DNA of 31,426 bases from Reticulitermes lucifugus (Eukaryota; Arthropoda; Insecta; Blattodea; Rhinotermitidae), in assembly GCA_026260175.1 (NCBI GenBank), contig JAKCWW010002422.1:1-31426 (forward strand), read 5' to 3'. This document shows positions 18,620-27,874 of this stretch, one piece after another. Under the pieces are notes generated by a model. It did no database searches. It saw only the letters and a list, made by a program, of their open reading frames with translations, and was not told the origin of the DNA. A program made the translations under genes and the position numbers. Position 1 is the first letter of the stretch. Each line of letters starts with the position of its first letter.

Positions 18620-20060
18620 ATGATCGATACACCAACGAGGATGTCTTACATTAAAATTATTGTTTTTTGTTTGTACCTCATAGAGTATAGAGTACTTCCA
18701 TTAGAAAAACAATTGGCAGGTGTTGTGTAGGGAAATAGGCTAATGGTTGTTTGTTGAAAGAAACGTAAGATATGCACAGAATGTGAGGGAAAATCCAGAT
18801 TTTTCATTTAGTGTTAAACATCCTGATAACCACTAGATTTTAAATAGTTAATGTTTCAGAATACACCATCTATGTATCGAGTAAAAGCGGCAATATAAAA
18901 CAAGTGACTTCGAGTGCTAAATAATTCGATGCTCGATCCAGATAGACTTTTTCAGTGGCTGCTTTATCCAGCACTGCTTTGAGGGAGGAGGAATTCTGTG
19001 GGGAGATAGAAAGCGCGCTGGACACTGCTTATAATAATTGAGCCAGAAGGAAAAGAACTATTATATTTCCCAGGAACTATACTCAGTACCACAGATTTCA
19101 CGACAGTCAGTCCTTTGGTAGATTTCATCAGGATCATATCGTCACTAAACTCTTCAGTATATGCTCTGTTTTTTGACCTGTTCAGCCATCATTTATCTAA
19201 TAATCTCTCCAACGGCAGTCCTTGGTATAGTTTTATGTGCTTTTTGTACAAAGTGAATAAAATAGCAGCGTAAAGAGGAACTGGAAACAGTTGTATCTTC
19301 TATGCTGTATTGTGCTACATCCAGCCCTTTGAGTACGAGTGTAACGGCACTTGCTGAGCAATAGGGGTCTCATCGATTTTAATTCTGCTGAGGATAGCAA
19401 TAAAAATACTCAGGTAAATGCACTGCAGGGCAGCCGCAACGAAGTTTCAGCTGGAAGTGTCACATTGAAAAATGTTGCTTGTTATGTAAGGTCCTAAGGC
19501 CTGGAATTCTTTCTTAGTTGTGTCTCCTTTTAACAAGTCATTCTTATACGTATGGAAACCTACGCCAAGTGGTAGTGCTATTATGTAGGGTTCTAACGAT
19601 AGTGCATGACAATCGGTATTTGTGAAGCAGTCAGACAGTACTAGTGCTTCGGTCAATCACGTAGTCTCGAATTTTGAAGACACAATTTATTTCTACGTAG
19701 AAATCGCTCGCCTTATTCAAACAATTTTTCAAGAACTGTTCAAGTTTCACAGAGTGCATTCTAATTGCAGTTTCATAGTATACGTAAAGTTTTATAATAT
19801 ATTAAATGACCAGTGGAAATTTTATCATTAGAAGTCATAGATAATTAAATTATCAAATTTCTCACAAAAATGTCAACTGGTTTTTTATTAATATAGTGTA
19901 ATTTCTTGTAGTCATTACATAGGTACCTTCCTCATATGGGTTGGGTAGCCAATAAGGATGTACCCCTAACCAGCATTCAAACATTTACCTCATATTAATT
20001 AAATTCAAGTAATTAGAACGACTGTCTCACCTTCCTGCTTCGGAGACAAGTTTTAATGTT
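18620..20060. other. Unassigned stretch
   Basis: About 1.4 kb without recognised genes or repeats. Two 69-codon frames overlap near 19,620-19,660 on opposite strands and have no motif. Confidence 0.5.
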
Positions 20061-20109
20061 CAGTAAAATCTTCTCGGACAGACAGACAGACGCGTCAAAG
20101 AGTAAAAAT

Positions 20110-20153
20110 GTTCCGACGTTTCAGAGACTGACTCTGTTCCCATCTTCAGGGAC
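20110..20153 (-). ncRNA. Hammerhead-like motif, IR2 left arm
   Basis: Minus strand: CTGAAGA, T, stem II GGGA(A)C-AGAGTCA-GTCTC, T, GAAACGTCGGAACA. Stem II pairs five bases with one bulge. Stem III is reduced to ACGT, which cannot fold in one molecule but is palindromic. Stem I is short (CC with GG, plus outer TGT with ACA). Likely inactive as a monomer. Confidence 0.5.
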
Positions 20154-20170
20154 ATTAAGTCACTATTAGC

Positions 20171-20214
20171 ATCCTGAAGATGGGACAGGGTGAGTTTCTG
20201 AAACGTCGGAACAT
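20171..20214 (+). ncRNA. Hammerhead-like motif, IR2 right arm
   Basis: TCC, CTGAAGA, T, GGGAC-AGGGTGA-GTTTC, T, GAAACGTC, GGA. The stem II partner changes relative to the left arm (GTTTC against GTCTC) keep pairing as G-U or G-C. A T flanks stem II on both sides here. The GTC before GGA is a classical cleavage triplet. Confidence 0.5.
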
Positions 20215-20259
20215 TTTTACGCTTTACAGGATCTGTCTGCCCGAGAAGATCTCTTTGAA

Positions 20260-20700
20260 TTTTTTCGCCGCGAAAGCTTCAAGACATGTAAGTTTTGATG
20301 TCCTGATGGGCGATTTAAAGTTGTCACATTGCCTCAAGGTCATATTAGTATGACGATCGTGTTCGCGTCATTGTCAGATCACATAATTCCGCTTCAGTGG
20401 GTGCCGGTCCTAGGCACTTGACTAACGAACCGCAGTCCAAATGTGGGAAGACTGTGCTTCTGCATATTTGTGTGATAAGTCTCATTTACAAAATTTTGTA
20501 GTCTTACATTGTGTTTGGTATGAAATGTTACACACATTTAAAAATATGATATAGGATGGACCTGTAGCACGCATAGGAAAGTGCTAATGGCCATTTCAAC
20601 CATTCACAATGTACATGTAAATTTTGAAATTATATATTACCACTTTTTGAGGATGTTAGATTTAAATTCCACACCCCCTCTTTCGCGTGTAATATTTACC
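20260..20700. other. Unassigned stretch
   Basis: Nothing recognised. Confidence 0.5.
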
Positions 20701-20727
20701 TACGGGCACAGTAAGCGTAGGCGGTAT

Positions 20728-20778
20728 TAAATTCTGACTGAAGATTTCCTTTGAAGACGAAACTGGTCAAAGGACTAA
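20728..20778 (+). ncRNA. Solo hammerhead-like motif, weak stem II
   Basis: CTGAAGA (20,738-20,744), T, then a poor stem II (TTC with GAA), GAAA (20,759-20,762), stem III ACTGGT, C as H17, then AAAGGA, which can pair in part with TCTT upstream. The core bases are intact, but stem I has two mismatches at the junction. Confidence 0.4.
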
Positions 20779-20799
20779 ATCCTTGAAGTTGGTGATAAT

Positions 20800-21480
20800 A
20801 TTTTGAAAGTACCACGAAATTATGTAGTGGGAATATGCTGTTAATTCAGGAAATTTGGTTCAGGTAAATTATTTAAATTGTAACAGAACTCAGCGCCCGA
20901 AAACAAACTTTCTTTTAAATTACACATGGTTATTATTAACTTGTGCTTGGAGCAATAATCACACGTAACTATCCCTAAGCATTTCTTAGAAGCATAATTC
21001 GCCCAGGAGAAAACACTGGGGGCAAAGCACGGAAGACGCAGGGCTCCTATGAAAACATTAATATCCTTTACATTAGTGTCTTACTAGAGAAAGGCTTGTT
21101 TTCACAGAGTTGGATAATCTAGATTTATTAAGCACTGAGAGTAACTTTGGACCCAAAGTCTGCTTCTTGTCTAATTTGACTAGAGGTTTGTAGTTTCCCT
21201 CACTTAACAAAGAAAACACTTAAAGTAAGTATGGCCTGAATTAAGTGTTTCTTCTTTCAAATATAATATAATATATAATGTACAATATGTATAAAATGTA
21301 TAATTAATAATCATCACAGTAAGTGCATATGTAGTGTAGAAAATTGTATGAAAGTTTTCAAAATTTACTTTGCCGGAATATTTAGTGGGTGTAAATAAAA
21401 TCATTCAGAAAAGCAGCTAAAATGGCAGGAAAGCATCATAACAACAAAACAGCCCGCAACAGAAATTACAGCCTTGCATG
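20800..21480. other. Unassigned AT-rich stretch
   Basis: TATAATATAATATATAATG-type low complexity at 21,260-21,310. Otherwise nothing recognised. Confidence 0.5.
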
Positions 21481-21481
21481 A

Positions 21482-21620
21482 TGTGTCGCCGTGTGGTCTG
21501 GTAGACATGTACCGATGTTTCGGAGTAATCTACTTCCTCCGTCTACAGGAAGAAGTTGAAGGCAGCAGATTCTTTCGAAATGTAGGATGCATTGCTTCAT
21601 GTACGCGAAGATAACCAATA
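21482..21620. repeat. Decayed hammerhead-like element related to the 3.1 kb element
   Basis: TGTGTCGCCGTGTGGTCTGG matches an end of the 3.07-3.23 kb element. On the minus strand (21,508-21,548): CTGTAGA (core A6 to T), one extra C, GGAG-loop-CTCC stem II, GAAACATCGGTAC. A possible partner on the plus strand, GGCAGCAGATTCTTTCGAAATGTAGG at about 21,561, is too damaged to fold convincingly. Confidence 0.5.
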
Positions 21621-21674
21621 TTCTCACGTATACTGCCGGGATAATCCGAAATAAGTAGACCTACTACACAAATA

Positions 21675-21705
21675 TTTATTTATCTATTTATTTATTTATT
21701 TATAA
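21675..21705. repeat. (TTTA)n microsatellite
   Basis: About seven TTTA units. Confidence 0.9.
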
Positions 21706-21709
21706 GTAT

Positions 21710-22330
21710 ATACTATCTACGGTAAACTTACACAGTTTCATGGCCTAGGTTATTTCTTGGTACCACAATAATTTAGCTTCAGAATTGTGTGTAACTTGCC
21801 TTATTATTTGGACAAAGTGTCCTTGAAATACATAATGGGTGTCAAAATCGCGATGGCCATGTCACCGTTGCAAATACTGCTCTTACTGTGGCATTAATAT
21901 CCGTGGATTCTGAGTACGAAACTTGCTTCATATCTCCTCCTGGCATCTAGAGTTCTGAGTTTGTTCCTAGATTTTTGGAAAATATGTGCACCCCTGCAGT
22001 ATATGGCCTCATAGTAAGTCAGTCTGTTGATAATTCTAAAACTAACTGTACAACACGTTGCATAATTTGGTGTGTTCTAACACAAACTGGTTTACGCCCT
22101 ACGTCAAGAAGGTGCGTAGGTTTACCCTAATGAAAATCAACTGGAACCATCAGAAGAGAAAAAAACGGTGATTTCATTCTGTTCCCCACAGATAGGCACC
22201 GTAAAATACAACTGTTTGCAAGCTTCTGAATCACACAGAAATGACTATGTATCAGAGAAAAATACCAGGCCAGAATCGGGAAAGTAAATCGCAGTTGACA
22301 ATCGGGACTCTATGACGTACATAACGGATT
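21710..22330. other. Unassigned stretch
   Basis: No gene or repeat family recognised. Confidence 0.5.
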
Positions 22331-22346
22331 ATTATTATTATTATTA
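22330..22346. repeat. (TTA)n microsatellite
   Basis: About five TTA units just before the SINE at 22.36 kb. Confidence 0.9.
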
Positions 22347-22357
22347 CTCTTAATTTA

Positions 22358-22663
22358 GGGCACGCGGTGGCGCAGTTGGATGAAACACTGCGCTACAAGG
22401 CGAAGGTCGCGGGTCCGATTGCAGGTGGTGTCATTGGAATTTTTTATTGACATAATCCTTCCGGCCGCACTATGGCCCTGGAGTCAACTCAAGCTCTCAC
22501 AGAAATGAGCACCAGGAATATTTTCTGGGGGGTAAAGGCGGCCGGTACGTAAGGTTGATAACCTTGCCACATTCATGTGCCGATTGTCTAAAATTCTGGG
22601 AGCCTCAACTTCCTGGAAATCTGAGGGCCTGTCCAGGCCTTTATAGGGACAGCATTATCTTTA
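22358..22663 (+). mobile_element. tRNA-derived SINE, second family
   Basis: GGGCACGCGGTGGCGCAGTT opens the element with an A-box-like segment (GTGGCGCAGTTGGATG). The B-box-like GGTCGCGGGTCCGATTGCAG lies about 50 bp downstream. The body carries CCGGCCGCACTATGGCCCTG, CTGGGGGGTAAAGGCGGCCG and GAAATCTGAGGGCCTGTCC and ends near TTATCTTTACTG. It is about 305 bp and GC-richer than its flanks. The head and body differ from the 7.3 kb family. Single full copy in this window. Confidence 0.75.
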
Positions 22664-22679
22664 CTGTTATTACTTTAGT

Positions 22680-22948
22680 GTGGCAGTAACCTTCCGTATT
22701 TATATTCGGAAGGTGCCCAGTTCGAATGCCGTCGGGACTATCGATGGTCGTCATTGCGTTTTTCGTAGTTTTATTCAGATTTTCCAGGCAAAGGTCGGTG
22801 TAACAACATTTAGATTAGGCCACGATCTCTTCATTCCAAATTCTTCTGGATTTTTCATTCACCAGTCATACCATCAACTCTCTATAATACGAGATTCTGA
22901 CACTTTCATAAAGTAAGCCACGAATTATTATTATTATTATTATTATTG
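22680..22948 (+). mobile_element. SINE with (ATT)n tail (CCAGGCAAATG family)
   Basis: A B-box-like CCCAGTTCGAATGCCGTCGGG at about 22,718 is followed by a body with TTTTCCAGGCAAAGGTC and AGATTAGGCCACGATCTCTTCATTCC. It ends in seven or eight ATT units (22,925-22,948), a typical SINE/LINE tail. The same body is seen at 8.19 kb. A 78-codon open frame crosses it and is not a gene. It inserted immediately after, or together with, the preceding SINE. Confidence 0.65.
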
Positions 22949-22949
22949 T

Positions 22950-23100
22950 GCTTTTTCTGAAAGAGTGAATTATGAATTTCTTTCACTATTTTTATGAAAG
23001 AAAAGTACTGACAAACTTACGTCCACAGACCATTTTATCTTTATTCATTTATTTATAATTTTTAAATAATTATTTTCAGTATATTTGCTGTATGACCTCA
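22950..23100. other. AT-rich stretch with ATTTATTTATAATT tracts
   Basis: Low-complexity T/A runs near 23,042-23,085. Confidence 0.5.
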
Positions 23101-23119
23101 AATGGAAGAATGTGCTCGT

Positions 23120-23280
23120 TGTCTGACTTGAGGTAGTGCACAGCATTTACCTTGCAGGGCAGAAAGCAAACAAAGAATGCCTGTCAGAATGTCGGATGTC
23201 AGGACTCAGATTTGAACCCGGAACCTATAGAATATGAAGCGGAAGTGCCAACCACTAAACTGCGACTTTCGTTCCCTGTA
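23120..23280 (-). repeat. tRNA-derived SINE fragment, third family
   Basis: On the minus strand GTCGCAGTTTAGTGGTTGGCAC contains an A box (TAGTGGTTGG) and GGTTCCGGGTTCAAATCTGAG a B box about 45 bp later. The body continues GTCCTGACATCCGACATTCTG to about 23,120. It cannot be a tRNA gene: no CCA-proximal acceptor stem pairs. Confidence 0.6.
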
Positions 23281-23289
23281 TGGTGAAAG

Positions 23290-24110
23290 GAAAATTAACA
23301 ATTTAACTTCTTAAGTGTAGCAAGGTTGAAAGTAAAGTCCCGTAAGACAACAAGTCTGTTCTTAATGCTACATGCACTGTAGCTCCCATGCTGCACGTAA
23401 CGCCTTCCTTCCCCGAAACTTGGTTTACTTTCTGAGGGATATATCGTACATCTTTATTGTAAAGAAGAGCAGGCAAGCACGGAAGTTACAATGAAGACAA
23501 ACGTTGAGACATCAAGGCGCTCTAGCACTTTGGATGGTAAGGAGAGGTTACATGCATTTAAGTTCCTTGTTAAATGATATTCAGTGCATAAGTTTTCTAA
23601 ATGCTGCAAATATGTCTTAATTTAAGTCGACCCTTGTACTTGAGGCTCTGATTTATGGATTTGAAACAACTGAATACGGGAGTGCGTCTAAAAGTCGTTA
23701 AGTACGTGGGAAGTAACAGGTCTCAAACCAATACTCGAAGCAGGTAAAGCCGATTAAATCTACAGTCTTTTACGTTCATATGTTTGTGCTGTCTTTGAAC
23801 AAAGTTTATAAAATAAATGCGTAATTAGATGGTATGTCCTCCGCCAGTTTGAATTCCAGAAACTTTTCGGGAAGATTTAGAAGAAATGTGATATCTGAAA
23901 TCAGAAAGTCGTCGTTGCAGTATTAGCATTTATGCTTCGAATTATGGACGTTTAAGTTTAAAGTCTCCTTTCAGTCCTATCGTTACTGAAGTGTAATCTA
24001 CGCTTCCTCAGTTTCCACAGAAATTTCTGAATTACTGCTTTAAGTGGCCCGTAAGCATTCCCCTAAACGCAAAGGCTAGTTACGTTTATTGCATGGAGCA
24101 GAATCCTTTT
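23290..24110. other. Unassigned stretch
   Basis: No gene or repeat family recognised. Confidence 0.5.
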
Positions 24111-24124
24111 TAAGAAGCTCATCA

Positions 24125-24345
24125 TTCCTAAACCAGTCAAGAAATTCTATGGTTTTTATGGAAACCGATTGCTTTTTACTGCATTGACAAGAGCCCGCCA
24201 CTTGTCCCTACTTTCAGCCAAATGAGTCCAGTCTGTGCCTCCTGTCTTACTTCTTTAAGGACAGTTGTAATATTAAAATACCATCTATGCATAGGATTTC
24301 CAAGTGGTGTACTTCCTAAAGGTTTCCCCACCAACACCGTCTAGG
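24125..24345 (-). pseudogene. LINE C-terminal scrap
   Basis: On the minus strand, 24,320-24,345 reads VGGETF and, with shifts, KPLGSTPLGNPMHRWYFNI where intact copies have GKPxGxxxxGRPRRRWxDxI. Then TGLIWLKV or, in the next frame, WTHLAESRDKWRALVNAV. Same order as at 6.2 kb, with frame changes between blocks, so it is dead. Confidence 0.7.
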
Positions 24346-24359
24346 GATCAATTAGGTTC

Positions 24360-25080
24360 ACGGTAAGTTGCGCGGCAAAAGCCATTTACCTTTTTTTAAA
24401 AGTCTTTGCAATCGTTGCGAATCTGGAAAAATTAACTCTCTTAAATTTCGAACCCTCTAAGGCTACTAGTTTTCGTGACATCGCAAATAAAGTTTTCACA
24501 GTTTTGTCAAAAGCATCCCGCGTGCCACTCTTTCGAAGACGTTATCTCCGGTTGGGTTTAAGTTAGACAGCTCCACGAGAAATCATTTTAAAGCGAACAT
24601 TACTCGCATTGTACAGTACAAATTGCATGTTATTTGCATTCATACAAATTCATAACTAGAGACATTTGCAATTACGTTTGTGACTAAATTTTACCTACTC
24701 CCTCAATCTAAAGTCGGGAGGAAAAAAATTACAAGAGTTCTTGTTTTATAAACTACAATATGTTTTTTAAAAAAAAACAGTTGAACCGACAAAGAATATT
24801 TCAGGAAAAAGCGAAATTCTACGCTACATCAGTCAGTGTTTAGGGAAAACTCCATATAAAGTGGTAGTATCGGTTGTAAAATTTTATTGTTGTGAGTGTG
24901 GTGCTAGAGAAGTGCTAAATGTGAAAAGGGCAGACAGGGGAAAAGCGTGAAAGGTGTTAAGCAGGAAAAACAGGTATATAAACAATTATAATAACATAAT
25001 AAACTCTTTTCGTAACTCTAATCATATATTTTAAAATTTGTGGCATGCAGAAGGAAATTAGTTACAGGCACTGGAACTCT
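24360..25080. other. Unassigned AT-rich stretch
   Basis: Homopolymer A/T runs at 24,722-24,780. Nothing else recognised. Confidence 0.5.
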
Positions 25081-25154
25081 TATCAAGCAAAAGTATATTT
25101 CACTCTTATCAATAGTACAGTCACAACCAACACATACACCTTCAACATGTAATC

Positions 25155-25195
25155 AGGCTACCGGTTTCAGCTTCAAGGAGCCATCATCAGGCCTA
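25155..25195 (-). ncRNA. Hammerhead ribozyme-like motif, IR3 left arm
   Basis: Minus strand: stem I AGGC, CTGATGA, T, stem II GGCT-CCTTGA-AGCT, GAA, stem III ACCGGT (palindromic), H17 = A, stem I GCCT. Core intact apart from the extra T. Stem I has four pairs. Confidence 0.65.
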
Positions 25196-25311
25196 TGACA
25201 AAAACTATGAAAAACAAGCTCCATGCATTTTGTAAGAGGAAAACTCCCCATTATTTCTTTTTTCCCCCTTTTACAAAATGCATGGAGCCTGTTTTTCATA
25301 GTTTCTGTCAT

Positions 25312-25354
25312 AGGCCTGATGATGGCTCCTTGAAACTAAAACTGGTAACCTGAT
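25312..25354 (+). ncRNA. Hammerhead-like motif, IR3 right arm, decayed
   Basis: AGGC, CTGATGA, T, GGCTCC-TTGAA-ACT, then AAAA instead of GAAA, ACTGGT, A, ACCT. G12 is replaced by A and stem I has lost a pair, so the motif should be inactive while the left arm is still intact. Confidence 0.55.
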
Positions 25355-25532
25355 TACGAGTTGAAGGTGTGTGTGTTGGTTGTGACTGTACTGTTGATAA
25401 GAGTGGAATATACTTTTGCATGTACATAACAATGGGGATGTCTAATATTAAAATTACATCAAGCAGGTTTGAGCACGTCTTAAGTCAGAAGCAGATGAAT
25501 CTATCTGCACTGGCCTTGGTAATGGAAGTGGT

Positions 25533-25805
25533 GTGGAAATTGTGAAAGAAATAATGTTGCGGCAATTAAATAAAACGTTGATGTCTTTCAGGAAAATTAA
25601 GTGCCACAACGGACATAGTCTGCGTTTCTATATGTTCTGTAGACAGGTGCTTCATATTAGATATGCCAAACTGGGAAAGAAGAAAGTCCTAGCGACTGCA
25701 ATCTTTTACACGCGTCTAGAGTGTAAGTCGAAGTTAGCCGCACTATGTTCGAAAGCAGAGTTTTGTGACAGTACCAGAAATGTCAATAAAACACTTGTAA
25801 AATAA
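25533..25805 (+). CDS. 90-codon ORF near a coding-like fossil; unrecognised
   Basis: A lysine- and cysteine-rich frame, open upstream through GLGNGSGVEIVKEIM and then LRFYMFCRQVLHIRYAK and LGKKKVLATAIFY, ending in TAA at 25,803. It begins with GTG, so the 5' end is not a normal start. It ends just before another open frame with protein-like composition at 25,822. No domain recognised. It may be one exon-like or retrocopy remnant together with the following segment. Confidence 0.25.
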   Translation: MEIVKEIMLRQLNKTLMSFRKIKCHNGHSLRFYMFCRQVLHIRYAKLGKKKVLATAIFYTRLECKSKLAALCSKAEFCDSTRNVNKTLVK

Positions 25806-25821
25806 ATTACGATTGCTAAAA

Positions 25822-26236
25822 ATGACGGAGCTATATGAAATTTTCACAGAATCGGCGTCCGGATTTGTGCTATTCAAAAAATACTCCTCTCAGGGTCATA
25901 AAAAGGCAAGAATACCAAAGGAAAGAGATTGAAGGATTACTGATAAAAATTTACTAGAATGGCTTTGCTATCTAAAATCGTGCAGATCCGTCTTGTTTCG
26001 TGTTATTGGTCCTGGGACATCTGAAATTCAAGATCAATTAGAAGCTACGGGTTTCCATGCTTCTGAAAATATTGAGAAGTTTATAAGTTTTCACTGAACA
26101 GTTATCTGCTTTGAAGCCGCACAACACTTCATCAAATGAATGGAACATTAAACAAGATGAGTCTCTACTTGTCAGTGACACTGCAAGCAGCAGTGCTTTC
26201 CTCGTTGTTGATGAAAGCTGCAGCTACCATCAGTAA
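25822..26236 (+). pseudogene. Coding-like fossil, two frames, unidentified
   Basis: From the ATG at 25,822 one frame runs 92 codons with only one internal stop (TGA at 25,930-25,932), reading MTELYEIFTESASGFVLFKK, then NLLEWLCYLKSCRSVLFRVI and GPGTSEIQDQLEATGFHA, to TGA at 26,095-26,097. A different frame takes over at 26,099 (QLSALKPHNTSSNEW, then ESLLVSDTASSSAFLVVDES) to a TAA at 26,234-26,236. The acidic, serine-rich balance is unlike the chance frames elsewhere. It looks like a host-derived or transposon ORF broken by one stop and one frameshift. I do not recognise the protein. Confidence 0.4.
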
Positions 26237-26342
26237 AACTATTGGGCAAAATACAAGTAGGCGTAAACCTTTCGGCCTTTACAGCCAAAGTAATACAGTG
26301 AACTTAAAACCTTTTGTTTTAATAGCGGACGTCCCTGAATGA
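26136..26342 (+). CDS. 68-codon ORF overlapping the fossil's 3' part; doubtful
   Basis: Its last 35 codons (IGQNTSRRKPFGLYSQSNTV and onward) may continue the fossil coding region in a third frame, ending at TGA 26,340-26,342. The first half overlaps the frame described for 26,099-26,236. No domain recognised. Confidence 0.2.
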   Translation: MNGTLNKMSLYLSVTLQAAVLSSLLMKAAATISKTIGQNTSRRKPFGLYSQSNTVNLKPFVLIADVPE

Positions 26343-26639
26343 CACAGTCTCCGTCTGCCTGTTACAAGAACATCTATTGCATGTCTTCGGCAGCAATCGG
26401 ACACAGTACTGAAGATATATTAGTTCAGCAATGGAGCATCTGCGCAATACGAAAATAGGTACAATTATATAAATCAGGGCTTTAAAAATGGGACTCCAGT
26501 ATTAAAGCAGATTGGCCTTCGTAGCGATATCACTTGAGAAAGGACCATGCGATAGCATCGGAGAAGTATTTAAAACTAACAGCAAGAGCCAGGCTACACC
26601 GCGCTACGTAGGAATAGCTACCGACACCTACGTGCTTGT

Positions 26640-26950
26640 ATCAGAGGTAAAGGTAAAGGTAAAGGTAAAGTTCACCCTAGAACAGGCCATGAAGGCACAG
26701 AGACGGAGTAGAAGTATAGCTATACGCTTTCTTTAACTTCGACGCTAGATGGGGGTGGGTGGTCAACGCCACACCGCTGCCACTTTACCCCAGGGAAAGA
26801 GACCCGGTACTCATTGTGCAGGAGGCTGAGTGGGCCCCAGCGCCGGTCTGGACGGGTGCGGAGAACCTCGCCCCCACCGGGATTCCATTGTCGCCGTCCG
26901 TTGCTGGTCTCACTAGTACCCTCAACGGCGAGATAAATTAATTTCGATTG
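26640..26950. repeat. Interspersed SINE-like repeat, fullest copy, with (GGTAAA)n
   Basis: AGAGGTAAAGGTAAAGGTAAAG is followed by CCATGAAGGCACAGAGACGG, GTATAGCTATACGC, CACCGCTGCCACTTTACCCC, GGAAAGAGACCCGGTACTC and GGAGGCTGAGTGGGCCCC to about 26,950. Matches to 2.42 and 5.02 kb show it is interspersed. It is clearly GC-richer than its surroundings. Two open frames (74 and 60 codons) are by-products. CCCCACCGGGATTCC near 26,873 could be a B box on the minus strand. Confidence 0.65.
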
Positions 26951-27049
26951 GGGTTCAGACCTTTATCAATACATATATCAGAGCCGGCTACAACGTGGTT
27001 CCGCAGACTTCTTTTTCTAAAAACCGACTGTTGCCGGTCGCCGGGTCTT

Positions 27050-27345
27050 CTGCCCTTCTTTCTACTCCCCCCCCCTTGTCCCAACCTTACTCCCTTTCCT
27101 TATTTCCCTCTGTCCCTCCACCCATAATATAGAGCGAAACTTGAAGGTCGGAGGTTTAGAGGGTCCTTCCTCAGGCTAGGGCTGGACGCACACACACACA
27201 CGCGCACACAATGTTTCCCTTTCCAAACTTAGAGGGGTGGGGAGGCTTGACAGGGGCTCGAACTCAATGTTCGGCTACACCACCCCCGGACCGTCCAGCC
27301 CGTAGCAAGTGGTTATACCAACTATCCCAGCCCACTCTTTTATCA
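27050..27345 (-). repeat. tRNA-like SINE, minus strand
   Basis: On the minus strand GGCTGGGATAGTTGGTATAACC contains an A box (TAGTTGGTATAAC) and GAGTTCGAGCCCCTGTC a B box about 70 bp later. A C/T-rich (plus strand) segment with a (CA)n run at about 27,187 follows as the body. The plus-strand appearance is the usual CTCGAACTC and ACCAACTATCCCAGCCC signature of a reversed tRNA head. Confidence 0.6.
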
Positions 27346-27349
27346 TAGG

Positions 27350-27545
27350 GTAAAACGATATTTAAATGAAGTTTTATTTAGCTACAAAACGACATACACT
27401 CATACAAGGAAACAAATTACGTTCAACAGAAAGTCGATTCAGTAGTGCGCGCTCAGCTGTCAAACTGTCTGTACAGGATTTAATTCCTGCATAAAGGAGG
27501 AAACATCAACCTAAGTATTTTGAAATTGTTTATTCCCTGCATTTT
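27350..27545. other. Unassigned AT-rich stretch
   Basis: Nothing recognised before IR4. Confidence 0.5.
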
Positions 27546-27616
27546 AATATAATTTTATATTTTACTATTAAGCCAACAAATACAAACACAACATATACAA
27601 ACGTATAGTTTTGATA

Positions 27617-27662
27617 AATCTCTCGACATGTTTCTGTGCTATAGCACCATCCTCAGGGAGTT
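27617..27662 (-). ncRNA. Hammerhead-like motif, IR4 left arm
   Basis: Minus strand: CTCC, CTGAGGA, then T with stem II TG(G)TGCT-AT-AGCACA, GAA, ACATGT, C, GAGAG. In this copy the extra T can pair with an A just before GAA. Stem I is weakened (CTCC with GAGAG). Confidence 0.5.
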
Positions 27663-27874
27663 AATATACCAAGTCCTCTAAAAATTAGTACATTGGTATA
27701 CATTACACTATATTGGACGACGATAACGTGATATACACCAACCATTTCGATGTATTATTGATCCTATAAATTATTACCCTTGCATACAGATCTTAAGTTG
27801 AGGCAAGATATACATACAATTATTACGAATGTAATTTGTATATTTTAACTGGTTTTTAGAGGACTTGGTATATT

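Larger units (their letters stand above)
20066..20252. mobile_element. Inverted-repeat element IR2 with paired hammerhead-like motifs
   Basis: The left end, TAAAATCTTCTCGGACAGACAGA, is inverted at the right end as TCTGTCTGCCCGAGAAGATC. TAAAAATGTTCCGACGTTTC is matched by GAAACGTCGGAACATTTTTA. Total about 187 bp with a spacer of only about 20 bp (20,153-20,172). No coding capacity. This is the most compact of the four paired elements. Confidence 0.8.
25087..25419. mobile_element. Inverted-repeat element IR3, long hairpin
   Basis: From GCAAAAGTATATTTCACTCTTATC at the left to GATAAGAGTGGAATATACTTTTGC at the right, the two arms mirror each other through nearly 150 bp. They include GTCACAACCAACACA and TGTGTTGGTTGTGAC, and the inner CTCCATGCATTTTGTAA and TTACAAAATGCATGGAG. 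Only about 35 bp of spacer remain (25,235-25,270). Arms differ at scattered sites. One RNA strand would form a single long hairpin. No open frame. Confidence 0.85.
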
